DNA of 64,000 nucleotides from Emydura subglobosa (taxonomy: Eukaryota > Chordata > Testudines > Chelidae), in assembly GCA_007922225.1 (NCBI GenBank), contig ML679946.1, positions 96,788,759 to 96,852,758 on the forward strand, read 5' to 3'. Shown one piece after another: positions 24,452 through 32,890 of the stretch. The notes beneath the pieces were generated by a model. It was not told where the DNA came from, searched no databases, and saw only the letters and a program-made list of their open reading frames with translations. The position numbers and the translations under genes are program-made. Position 1 is the stretch's first letter, and every line of letters begins with the position of its first letter.

Positions 24452-25383
24452 TCAACCACAAAGTCTCCATGCTGTCTGGTGTAGGGAGTCCAGGTCTGGG
24501 TGCAGCAGGCAACCCCAGTCCTGGGAGAGCAGGTCGTAGCGTTTCGGAAGCGGTATAGGCGTGGCTGTAGAGAGGTCCAACAGCAGACTGTACCAGTGTT
24601 GCTGCGGAAGGAAAGTCCTGGCTTGAACTGCATCCAGAGTGGCCCCTATGAAGTCTATTCGTTGTACTGGTGTGAGGGTGGACTTCTGCTCGTTTATGAG
24701 CAGACCCAGCCTGTTGCATATTGTGCAAGTCAGTGTCAGGCTGTTCTGAACATGGTCTCCGGACCGGCCCCGGATTAGCCAGTTGTCCAGGTAGAGGAAG
24801 ATCTGAACCCCCTTGCGGCGGAGGTGGGCAACCACCACCGCCATACATTTTGTAAAAACCCTGGGTGCTGAAGAGAGGCCAAAGGGCAGGGCCGAGAACT
24901 GGTAGTGGCCACCAGCTACCTGAAAGCGTAGGAACCGCCTGTGTCCTGGGAGGATGGAAATATGAAAATAGGCATCCTGTAGGTCGAGGGCAGCAAACCT
25001 ATCTCCTGGATCTAGTGTGGGAATGATGGAGACTAGGGAGACCATGCGGAACTTGAGGCGCCTGATAAACTTTTTAGATGCCGAAGGTCCAGAATGGGCC
25101 TGAGGCCTCCCTTCGCCTTGGGGATAAGGAAATACTGGGAATAGAACCCCTTGCCTCTTTCCTGAAGAGGAACCTCTTCCACTGCCCCCAGGAGGAGAAG
25201 GGCGTTCACCTCCTGAATAAGGAGCAGCTCGTGAGAGGGGTCCCTGAAGAGGGACGGGGTAGGGGGAAGGTCCGGTGGGAAGGCAGAGAGTTGCAGGGCA
25301 TAACCTCTCTTTATTATACTCAGTACCCAGCGGTCTGAGGCTATGCTCTGCCACTCGGGAAGGAACGGACGCAGTCTGTTCAT
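24452..25383 (-). pseudogene. DIRS reverse transcriptase, copy 2, RNase H missing
   Basis: The N-terminal RT part is open from 25383 (SDRWVLSIIKRGYALQL, DPSHELLLIQEVNALLLLGA, FYSQYFLIPK, GGLRPILDLRHLK). A frameshift near 25080 moves it into the frame ending at 24452, which holds motif A (FAALDLQDAYFHI), motif B (SALPFGLSSAPRVF) and motif C as YLDN (24782-24793) where YLDD is expected. After the thumb (GATLDAVQARTFLPQQ) the sequence jumps directly to WYSLLLDL and PLPKRYDLLSQDW, which in copy 1 lies about 870 bases later, after RNase H. RNase H and the tether are therefore deleted. The changed catalytic Asp, the frameshift and the deletion make it inactive. Confidence 0.8.
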
Positions 25384-25574
25384 GAATGTCCGAGTATTCC
25401 AGGAGATGGGGGGGTGCCACCCTCGGGCGCCCCATCAAAACTGCCGCTTGGCGCCTTTTTGCGGCCCCTGCTGGGAGCCCCCTGAAGGGCCTTGGCGGTC
25501 CCGACGATTGGATTGTCGGAATCAATCCCTGCCCCTTCTCAACTGAGGGGGTCTGGGAGGTGGTCTCGGTGGAG

Positions 25575-25602
25575 GCTGCTGTTGCTGCTGCTGCTGCTGC
25601 CT
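25575..25602 (-). repeat. CAG/GCT triplet run coding glutamines
   Basis: On the plus strand the sequence reads GCTGTTGCTGCTGC and on. On the minus strand it encodes about eight glutamines in the DIRS gag C-terminal region. One non-CAG triplet interrupts the run. Confidence 0.85.
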
Positions 25603-25969
25603 AGGGGGGCGTGGTCGACCCTGCCTCCTAGCTGCTTGTGGCACATAGAGACCCAGGGATTTCAGGGTGGCCCTAGAATCTTTTAAGGCGTGCAGCTTCT
25701 CATCAGTTCTTTCTGAGAAAAGGCCAGTTCCCGTAAAGGGCAAGTCCTGAATGGCCTGCTGCACTTCAGGAGAGAGTCCGGAGGATTGTAACCAGGCCGC
25801 CCTGCGCATAACTATGCCCGAGGCCATAGCCCTCCCCGCCACTGGCGATGTTGACGGCGCCGGCGTGGGGGGGAGCGGCTGGAGGAGGAGGATTGTCTCC
25901 TGTGCACCTTTGATTTTGAGTGGCGCTTATAAGCTGGAGACCTGGAGCGGCGTTTTGGCGTATGCTCCT

Positions 25970-27160
25970 TAGAGTGCGGTGCCGGAACAGTCGGTGCCGT
26001 GTGCTCCGGTGCCGAAGCCCGCACCGGGCTAGGCGTCGGGGATCTAGAGCCCCTGCGGTCTTGGCTACTGGTTGTCAGGCGGCCGGAGTCTGGGGCCTCT
26101 ACCGGTGCCGAGGTGCGCTGAGCCACGATCCGTACTGGGCTAGGGGTCTCGCGACGCGTCTCCCTGCTCCGCTGCGTGGTATGTGGACTGTGCACCGGGG
26201 ATCTAGACCGGTGCCGAGACTTCCGTTCGGCCACCGGGACCCGCGCCGGGCTCCTTGCTGGGGATCGGGAGCATTGGTCTCTGCTCTGTACTGAGGGCTG
26301 AGATGGAGACCGGTGCCAGCTGCGCCTCGGGGAACGGGACCGGTGCCGGGAGGCTGGGGAACGAGACCGGTGCCGGCTGTGCCTCGGGGAACTGGACCGG
26401 TGCCGGGAGCGGGACCGGTGCCGGGTGTCTCTGGGAGTAGAGCGCCTGGAGGAACGGGATCTCCGCCGGGAAGGAGATCGGTGCCGCTGGTGGTGGGCGA
26501 GCGCACCGGGCTGCGCCCCGCAGAACGTTCTCTCGGTGCCGTAGCTGCCGGTGCCGAGGCATGGGCTGGTGAGCGGCGCCTGGATTCCAGGGACCGGGAA
26601 CCTTCAGAGGCTGAGCTGTGATGCCTCTGGCCGGAGCCTCGGGACCGCCCTAGCCGGCGCAGTGCCGAGGGGCTCAACGACCCTTGGTCGGAGCTAGGAG
26701 GGGAGCTGCCGCTGTCCCTCCTTGACCGTCTGGGGGGAGACCTCTCCTGCTGTCTCTGCCACCCACCGGGGTAACCCAGCGTGGGTTTACCCCGAGACGC
26801 TATTCCCGGAACCCTCGGCCGAGGGGGGGACGGAGGCGTGTGCATGCCCATGAGGGCACGAGAAGCCGCAAACGCCTCCGGCGTCAACGGTCCCTGCAGG
26901 GGCACTACCCCACCCCCCGGGGTCGGGGGAGGCTCCCTGTGAGGAGATGCCAGTGCCGACATGTCCATGGCATGGGGCTGGGGCATCTCCTGAATCGCCC
27001 CCAGTTGTTCCGGTCGCTGGGGGGAGTCCATAGGTACGGCCTTAGGCCGCTTCTTTTTAGTCGGTGCCGGTTTCGCCGGTGCCATCTTCGTTGGTGCCAC
27101 TCTGGTCGGTGCCGGCGGAGCACTCTGCACCGACAAGATACTCGGTGCCGCCGGCGACCT
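25970..27160 (-). repeat. Recurring GGCACCG motif in the DIRS gag region
   Basis: On the minus strand, CGGCACCG or close variants recur more than fifteen times by eye. They are densest at 26310-26440, in a spacing compatible with repeated arginine/serine units. In the RS frame the motif reads Arg-His-Arg; in the shifted frame it gives Gly-Thr-Gly repeats. Confidence 0.6.
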
Positions 27161-27559
27161 GGAGGGCTCGGAGTCGGGGCGAAGCGCTGACTCCATTAGC
27201 ATAGCCTTCAAGCGGGCATCGCGTTCTTTTTGTGTCCGTGGCTTGAAGGCTTTGCATATTTTGCAGCGCTCCTTGCGGTGCAGTTCTCCAAGGCAGCGAA
27301 GGCATCTGTCATGGGGGTCACTGACTGAGAAGGCCTTCATGCACACCACGCAGGCTTTGAATCCTGTGGATCCCGGCATGGCTGTGCAAGCCCCGAAGGG
27401 CCAAAGTCCTTATCTATAACACTACTACTACTTAACACTATTTAACAACTATTAAACAACTACTTAACTATCTATTTAAATGTAAAAACAAGGGTTGCTA
27501 CTTGCATATACTAGCAAGGGGCACTAGCGTTCCAGCTACCGTCACGGGCGGAAAGAAGG

Positions 27560-27730
27560 AACTGGGGACCCGCGGGGTCGGCTGCGCCATATATACCGCG
27601 ACATGAGCGCGGCACTCCAGGGGGCGCTGGAGCCGACCGTGCGGGGGTTGCTAGGGCAAAAAAGCTTCCGGAGACTCGTGCACGGGGCGTGCACTCACCT
27701 CTGTTGGAATGCATATGAGCAATCACTCGA
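27560..27730 (-). promoter_or_regulatory. DIRS copy 2 leader with TATA-like box
   Basis: On the minus strand the leader has GGTATATATG (27589-27598), a TATA-like box about 210 bases before the gag ATG at 27379. It is flanked by very GC-rich DNA and followed by an A/T-rich leader (27420-27490). DIRS termini are expected to carry the element promoter; activity here is inferred. Confidence 0.45.
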
Positions 27731-27749
27731 AGAGAGAACTTACTAAGCT

Positions 27750-28572
27750 CTTTCTATCAATAATAACCAATAGCCTGCACAATCAGGGATAAGTGTATAT
27801 TGCATAAATCAGTTTCTTTTGATCCATGTTACATCTGTTGCCTCTATGTAATGTTAATTTGTTTTGATTAGCTGAACCATTTCATTATCTCAGGTATTTG
27901 GGTCTCTGCTCTGGTAAGGTGATGTTTGGTCAATGCTTAAAGCTTCTTGATTTTTGATCTAGTGCTTGTACAGAAGCTCTGATGCTTGAAATATGTACAC
28001 TCTGTGTGTGATTTTAATGGCCATCTTCTATAGCCTTCACAAGTTTTCAGGATTACGTTAGTTATTCACTAATCACACATTTTGTCTTCTAAATGAGACA
28101 CTTCCAAGATCAAAATCATCTACAGAAAAAAACATTGTTGCTTGTTTTTGGTTTGCTTGTTTGTTTGTTTTAATAGCACCTTATGTAATTACACATTTCA
28201 CCATTTTTCACTCCACTCAGCTGGGACAACAATGAATCGGTCAATTTCTCTTTTAGGGTCTCATATATTTACACGATGGTTTTTCTCTTTTGGTTTCTAA
28301 TGCTGCAGGAATGTTTTAATAAAAAGACAGTTTTCAAATTAAATTTAAGTTAACTCAGTTCTTCATATGTTTTCCATTCCCCCCGCACCCCCAAACAGCT
28401 AAAATTTGTGGCCAGAGTTACTTGTCAATGTCCCTTTAAGATACTCAAGATTGATAGGCTATGTAATATAGTTACAATGAAGGAGAGCGGGTGAGAAGAA
28501 AGCAGGAGGTGATTCTTTAAAAACATATTAAATATTATAGTTCCTGACCTGCGTTCCCTCAATTTGATCATC
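27750..28572. other. AT-rich stretch, no gene seen
   Basis: Nothing recognisable beyond short T-rich runs (a GTTT repeat at about 28156-28172). Confidence 0.4.
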
Positions 28573-28585
28573 TAAGTAGGTTAAA
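28573..28585. repeat. Left target-site duplication of the Penelope-like element
   Basis: TAAGTAGGTTAAA occurs here and again at 29822-29834, directly flanking the element on both sides without mismatch. It marks the insertion site exactly. Confidence 0.9.
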
Positions 28586-28623
28586 AGTTCCAGAGGGGTA
28601 GCCGTGTTAGTTTGTATACAGCA

Positions 28624-28798
28624 AAAACAACGAGAATCCTGTAGCACCTTAAAGACTAACAAATTTCTGCGGGCATAAGCTTTCGTGGGCTGCAACCCAC
28701 TTCATCAGATGCATGAAGTGGAAACCACAGATAGGGGGTATATATATACATCCAAGGGTAAGGAACATAACAATGGAGAGAGCTAGTGCTAACCAAGC
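28624..28798 (-). repeat. Left pseudo-LTR (inverted copy)
   Basis: It is the reverse complement, with few differences, of 29645-29820. The shared text includes the AAATTTCTGCGGGCATAAGC block, the GTGGGCTGCAACCCAC hairpin and TATATATACATCCAAGGG. It carries a hammerhead-like motif on the minus strand. Confidence 0.85.
28669..28716 (-). ncRNA. Hammerhead-ribozyme-like motif, left pseudo-LTR
   Basis: On the minus strand: the core box CTGATGA (28708-28702), then stem II GTGGG/CCCAC (28700-28696 with 28689-28685) closed by a TTGCAG loop, then GAAA (28684-28681), then a two-base stem III GC/GC around TTAT. This is the order of a minimal type I hammerhead, a motif known from Penelope-like pseudo-LTRs. 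Two deviations are visible: one extra A between the core box and stem II, and C instead of U at the position that should pair with the last A of GAAA. Self-cleavage may therefore be weak or lost. No long stem I was found. Confidence 0.5.
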
Positions 28799-28861
28799 TA
28801 AACTAGATGAGGCCTATTCACAACCATTGATTAGGAGGTGAGAATGTGTGAGCAGTGACAA

Positions 28862-29380
28862 TTATTTCTTGTAATGAGAGAACCATTCCAAGTTCCTATT
28901 CAGACCCAGTCTGATTGTGTCAAGTTTGCATATGAGTTCCAGCTCTGCAGTTTCTCGCTGAAGTCTGTTTTTGAAGTTTTTTTGTTGAAGTATGGCAACT
29001 TTCAAGTCAGCTACAGAGTGTCCTGGGAGATTGAAGTGCTCTCCGACTGGATTATGGATGTTACCATTTTTTATGTCTGATTTGTGTCCATTTATTCTTT
29101 TGCGTAGTGACAGTCCGGTTTGGCCAATGTACATGGCAGAGGGGCATTGCTGGCACATGATGGCATATATTACATTAATAGATGTGCAGGTGAATGAGCT
29201 CCTGATGGTGTGGCTAGGACCTGTGATAGTGTCACTAGAGTCAATGTGCGGGCAAAGTTGGCAACGGGGTTTGTTGCAGGGATAGGTGCCTGGGTTAGTG
29301 TTCTTGTTGTATGGTCTATGGTTGCTGGTGAGTATTTGCTTCAGGTTGCTTCTGTAAGCAAGGATAGGCCTGCCTCCCAC
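28862..29380 (-). CDS. Penelope-type GIY-YIG endonuclease domain, open frame
   Basis: An uninterrupted 172-codon frame starts MGGRPILAYRSNLKQIL. It has a Cys-rich motif at residues 35-44 (CNKPRCQLCP), as usual before the nuclease in Penelope-like elements. The GIY-YIG core follows: VIY at 70-72, MYIGQTGLSLRKR at 83-95 with the conserved Arg, HKSDI with H99, then GEHFNLPGH and a C-terminal Glu/Leu-rich helix (ETAELELICKL). The nuclease nicks target DNA to prime reverse transcription. The ATG at 29380 is probably internal to the original ORF, since RT should lie upstream and is absent. Whether it is expressed is unknown. Confidence 0.75.
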   Translation of the reverse strand: MGGRPILAYRSNLKQILTSNHRPYNKNTNPGTYPCNKPRCQLCPHIDSSDTITGPSHTIRSSFTCTSINVIYAIMCQQCPSAMYIGQTGLSLRKRINGHKSDIKNGNIHNPVGEHFNLPGHSVADLKVAILQQKNFKNRLQRETAELELICKLDTIRLGLNRNLEWFSHYKK

Positions 29381-29448
29381 GGCTTGAGCGAGTGAGGGAT
29401 CATCTGCTAGGATAGGTTGTTGATCCTTAATGATGTGTTGGAGAGATT

Positions 29449-29661
29449 TTAGCTGGGGGCTGTAGGTGATGGCCAGTGGTGTTCTGTTGTTTTCTTTGTT
29501 GGGCCTGTCCTGTAGTTGGTGACTTTTGGGTACCGATCTGGCTGTGTCAATTTGTTATTCACCTCCCCAGGTAGGTACTGTAGTTTTAAGAATGTTTTAT
29601 GGAGATTCTGTAGGTGTTTGTCTCTGTCTGAGGGATCAGAACTGAATGACTTTGTTAGCAC
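29449..29661 (-). pseudogene. Penelope RT-endonuclease linker remnant
   Basis: A 70-codon frame contains SDRDKHLQNLHKTFLKLQYLPGE-like text, resembling the thumb/linker region between RT and GIY-YIG of Penelope-like proteins. It is in a different frame from the endonuclease, and its start overlaps the right pseudo-LTR. Confidence 0.45.
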
Positions 29662-29820
29662 TAGCCCTCCCCATTGTTATGTTCCTTACCCTTGGATGTA
29701 TATATATACCCCCCATCTGTGCTTTCCACTTCATGCATCTGACGAAGTGGGTTGCAGCCCACGAAAGCTTATGCCCGCAGAAATTTGTTAATCTTTAAGG
29801 TGCTATAGGACTCTTGTTGT
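29645..29820 (+). repeat. Right pseudo-LTR (inverted copy)
   Basis: Inverted partner of 28624-28798. It ends with ATAGGACTCTTGTTG immediately before the right target-site duplication at 29822. Confidence 0.85.
29729..29778 (+). ncRNA. Hammerhead-ribozyme-like motif, right pseudo-LTR
   Basis: On the plus strand: CTGACGA (29739-29745; consensus CTGATGA, variable position changed), stem II GTGGG/CCCAC (29747-29751 with 29758-29762), GAAA (29763-29766) and stem III GC/GC (29767-29768 with 29773-29774). It shares the extra A and the C at the GAAA-pairing position with the left copy, so both deviations predate this insertion or belong to the subfamily. Confidence 0.5.
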
Positions 29821-29821
29821 T

Positions 29822-29834
29822 TAAGTAGGTTAAA
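29822..29834. repeat. Right target-site duplication of the Penelope-like element
   Basis: Exact copy of TAAGTAGGTTAAA at 28573-28585. Confidence 0.9.
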
Positions 29835-29860
29835 TTAGTCTCTCGACAATACAAATATCT

Positions 29861-30148
29861 GAGGGTATGTCTATATTGATGGCGGCAAAGTTGCTGCCGT
29901 CAGATCTATCTTTCTGGATTGATTGAGCAGTCAGTGTAGACCCACTCAATCAATCCAGAAGTCGATGCAGTAAATCCACCCCCTCAAGTGACGTAGCGCT
30001 GCGTCGACGGGAACACGGTTCCTGTCAATGCAGTGCAGTGAAGACGACGCGCAGAAGGGAAGCACAGCAGTCGACAGGAGTTATGCAGCTTGCGTAACTC
30101 CCTTCAACTGCCACCGAATTTCCAGGTAAGTGTAGACCAGGGCTCACT
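29861..30148. mobile_element. Short TIR element with internal palindrome
   Basis: The left end GAGGGTATGTCTATATTGA and the right end, TAAGTGTAGACCAGGGCTC, are imperfect inverted repeats of the family seen elsewhere in the window. Inside, CTGGATTGATTGAG (29914-29927) and CTCAATCAATCCAG (29945-29958) are perfect 14-base inverted arms. The middle is CpG-rich (CGTAGCGCTGCGTCGACGGG, about 29993-30012). No coding capacity. Confidence 0.65.
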
Positions 30149-30289
30149 CACATTAATATGTGGGCTGGGATTTCCCCAGGTGCTCAGCATTGATCTAATT
30201 CTGCCTTATTAACTCCCATTAATTTCAATGGGAAAAGCAATATGCCTAATGCTGAGCAGTTCTACAAATCTTAGGATGGGATTTTCAGG

Positions 30290-30905
30290 ATCTCAGCATC
30301 TATGTTGCATTTAAAGATTATATGAGCTAGTCTTGCCCCGTTAGGGGTCAGGAAGGGATTTTTCCCTTCAATGTATTCTGTTTTTTTCTTTTTGTTTTTT
30401 TGTTGTTGTTGTTGTTGTTTTGTTTTTGCCTCTGAAGCATCAGAGAGGGACATTGCTTGAGATGAGACACTGGACGGGGTGAGTCAGTGCTGTGAGCTTT
30501 CTCTCTCTCATGTGCTTAGTTGGCTGGTTCTTGCTCAGGGTCTAACTGATCACCACATGTGGGGTGAGGAAGATATTTTCTCCCAGAGCAGATTGGCAGG
30601 GATCTTGGGTTTTTTTGCCTTCCTCTGCAGCATCGAGTTGAGGGTCACTTGCCAGGATTATCTGGGTATATCTCACTTAATCATTTCCCTGCCATTGCAG
30701 GAGCCTTGGGCATTGGTGCACCTTGGTCCCTCCTGTTCTCTCAGTGGACGTTCTAGTTTAGTCTCCTGTGGGCTATAATACTTTGATCTAATTTTGGTAA
30801 TTGGGTTTAGTGTGTGGGAGGTGTTGGTGGCCTATGATATGCAGGAGATAAGACTAGATGATCTCGTGATCTCTTTTCTGGCTTTAAACCCTATGACTCA
30901 TACTG
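30290..30905 (+). mobile_element. CR1-family 3' region, plus strand
   Basis: Successive blocks typical of sauropsid CR1 3' regions are present: GGGGTCAGGAAGGGATTTTT (30343), CCCAGAGCAGATTGGCAGGG (30583), TTGCCTTCCTCTGCAGCAT (30616) and a terminal CAGGAGATAAGACTAGATGA (30842). A TTG triplet run lies at 30399-30419. Noncoding here. Confidence 0.65.
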
Positions 30906-31640
30906 CACTTGCTGAAATTAGAGAAGGGATTTAATTTTAAATGCCTTATTTTTCATGATGTACATTTTGAATCAGTGCATCTGCCAATTATCTCTATCTG
31001 CTCTATTTAATGCAGACTTTGGGCTCAGTGCTTATATCCTTCTGCTATTTTTTTGTAACAGAACATTAACTCTCTTCCTGCCAAAAACACCTTTAGAATA
31101 GAAATGCTATTACAACTACGAAGGTGCAAATCGTATACATACAAGTGAGTATGGAATTTAATCTGAGGCCTGATTTAATTCATGCCAGCTCAGGACGGGA
31201 TAGCCTGGTGATATTGATTAGGTTTCCTTTAATTCAACAAACATCTGCTGCAGTCGTGAGGCACTGGCAACAATTAACAAGTCATTATAAATAATTTCAG
31301 AAAATACGCATGTGAAGGAAGACGTTACTGAAAATGTTTCCAACAAACGGATTCTAGTTCTGTTGGTCTAGCAATTCGAGCTGTGCAGTACTTAGTGATA
31401 ACAGGTTATATTAATCCCATTTCTGCTTGCAGGTGTATGTTTAATCTTATTAGAGATCTTTACAACATGATTTTATGTGATGTTATGTGATGTCAGACAC
31501 TAGGTGCAGGCAGTGGCACAGATGGAGCACTACTGCAGATTTAAATGGATGATTTTCTTGTTCCCTGAATATTATTTAAAATAGACTCCAATTTAGGGAA
31601 ATGGTACAAAAATTATCCAAAAGTAAAGCAGAATGGAGTT
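30905..31640. other. No gene recognised
   Basis: AT-rich DNA without visible repeats or coding motifs. Confidence 0.35.
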
Positions 31641-32890
31641 CATATCGGTTTGGATACGTGCAACCCTTCTGCCAGGTGAAGTCGGCAGCGACAAGGGTTG
31701 GGTTTAATATCTAGGGGTTTCTTTTTAACAAAAAACCCACAGAACTGGCTCGAGCCCCCACCCAATAACCTGAGAAAAATACACCCCACCACTGGGTGCC
31801 TCAAAGAGGCAATACTTCCCCTCTCACAAGCACCGAATCTGTGTGTAGAAAATAAACTTTTCAATAAAAAGGGGAAAGTAATCCAGCATTAATTTGGAAA
31901 ATGCCACAAGCATGATTCAGAAGCACATGACCATGAGCAAAACACCCACCCCAGAGTGTCCTTTGCCTCAGGTTTCCACCTTGTGGTGACAAAATCCAGC
32001 CAACAAAAGTTCCTTCAACGTGCCACTCCCCTCTTCCCCCATCGCACCCAACTCACAGTTGTTGTCCTTGGTCAGCAGAGACCCAGAGGTAAGAGGTGCA
32101 TTCATGTGAGTTCACTTCCCACTGGGAGGAGGAGGCATCTAGGCTCACTCCGCCATCGCTTGCTCCACCTTCAGCCGCTCCACTGCTGCTTGTTCACTGT
32201 TAGCTGCTCCACTGTTGCTCACTCCGCCATTGCCCTCTCTACTGCCACTATGCGGGTGTCTTGAGGTCCCGCCACTTAACACAGCTCTCAGTGATTTCAG
32301 CTGTTGGCAAGGAAACCTCACTGCTGGTGCAGGCTGGGCCATCTTTCACCAGAGACACTGTCTGATCACAGGTCTAATGCTTAGGCCAGGTTATCGGTGA
32401 TGTCAGCTCTAGTGATCCACAACGAAGTCTTGGTCAGTTCTGTCATTACACAGTGGAGAGTGGCAGGGGCCATGGTGTCTAGGACCCTTGGGGGGGCCCT
32501 CACCATCAGATAGAAACACCTGTCCTCACCCTTTCCCATTCTGAGTCTGGCTAGGCTTCAGCACACTCCCTGGCACAGGCTCTCTGTTACCCCTTTACAT
32601 AAATGGGACCCTGTGATCTAGCTGCCCTCGGCCCCCGCAGCTAGAGCTGACTCCCCAAAGACACCCCAGTTGCTTAAACACATCCTTTTCTAGAACTTCA
32701 ACCTTGTGGCACTCTGGGTTTACAGTTCACCTCTTCAGGGACACGTGATAGTTGAAGCACATAACATGCAGACTTTGCAAAAAGGGATTCTAAAACACTT
32801 ACTAGATCTTTTTGTTTATATCCATATATTACCAACACGTGTCCAGCACCATGTCGTTAGCTATCACAGATATTTAACAGAATGGACCAA
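31640..32890. repeat. Unclassified GC-richer repeat-like segment
   Basis: The composition differs clearly from the AT-rich flanks. CT-rich stretches and a triplet-like CTGCTCCACTGCTGC pattern occur at 32160-32220. A polyadenylation-like AATAAA lies near 31862. Short frames on both strands show no known domain. It may be an old LTR or an internal piece of a retroelement; no terminal repeats were established. Confidence 0.3.

Larger units (their letters stand above)
25522..27379 (-). pseudogene. DIRS gag-like gene, copy 2, frameshifted, core deleted
   Basis: The frame starts at ATG 27379 with MPGSTGFKACVVC. Residues 10-42 form a Cys/His cluster (CxxC, HxxCxxC, H, CxxC), probably zinc-binding. 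It continues as a Pro/Ser/Arg-rich protein for 426 codons to 26099. Near 26500 the natural frame appears to shift: on its other side (down to 25812) the sequence reads as an RS-rich domain with repeated RHRSRSP-like units. Near 25845 this joins directly to a C-terminal block (AMASGIVMRRAAWLQSSGL, DEKLHALKDSRATLKSLGLY) lying in another frame, so the central LPINEALL-type region seen in copy 1 is missing. A glutamine run encoded by CAG codons lies near 25577-25600. In DIRS elements this protein is thought to package the RNA. The product would be non-functional as it stands. Confidence 0.7.
23395..27745 (-). mobile_element. DIRS-type retrotransposon, copy 2, young and internally deleted
   Basis: Read on the minus strand: a 5' terminus with CTCTTCGAGTGATTGCTC (about 27705-27730), a leader with a TATA-like box, gag start at 27379, RS-rich region, gag C-terminal part, RT, then tyrosine recombinase ending at 23398. 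The element is CpG-rich against an AT-rich background, which suggests limited deamination and a recent insertion. Compared with copies 1 and 3, the gag central domain and the whole RNase H are missing. Few frameshifts are present (near 26500, 25080 and 24360). The 3' side stops right after the recombinase stop codon, so the internal complementary region and right terminus expected of a full DIRS are absent. Confidence 0.85.
28586..29821 (-). mobile_element. Penelope-like element (Penelope/Neptune type), compact copy
   Basis: This 1236-bp unit is bounded by a perfect 13-bp target-site duplication. Inverted copies of a roughly 175-bp repeat (about 28624-28798 and 29645-29820) form its ends. A 38-bp extra tail (28586-28623) follows the left repeat, as Penelope-like elements often show. 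The minus strand encodes a GIY-YIG endonuclease domain (28862-29380), the C-terminal domain typical of these elements. Before it (29449-29661, other frame) is a segment resembling the RT-endonuclease linker (HLQNLHKTFLK). The reverse transcriptase itself is missing, so the copy is non-autonomous. Because of the intact duplication it appears to have inserted in this compact form. Confidence 0.8.

Noticed and set aside
26255..26621. Gly-Thr-Gly repeat frames on the plus strand opposite DIRS gag
   Set aside because: Antisense shadow of the GGCACCG repeats of the element.
30271..30453. Gln/Lys-rich minus-strand frame
   Set aside because: Translation of the TTG triplet run inside a CR1-type noncoding region.
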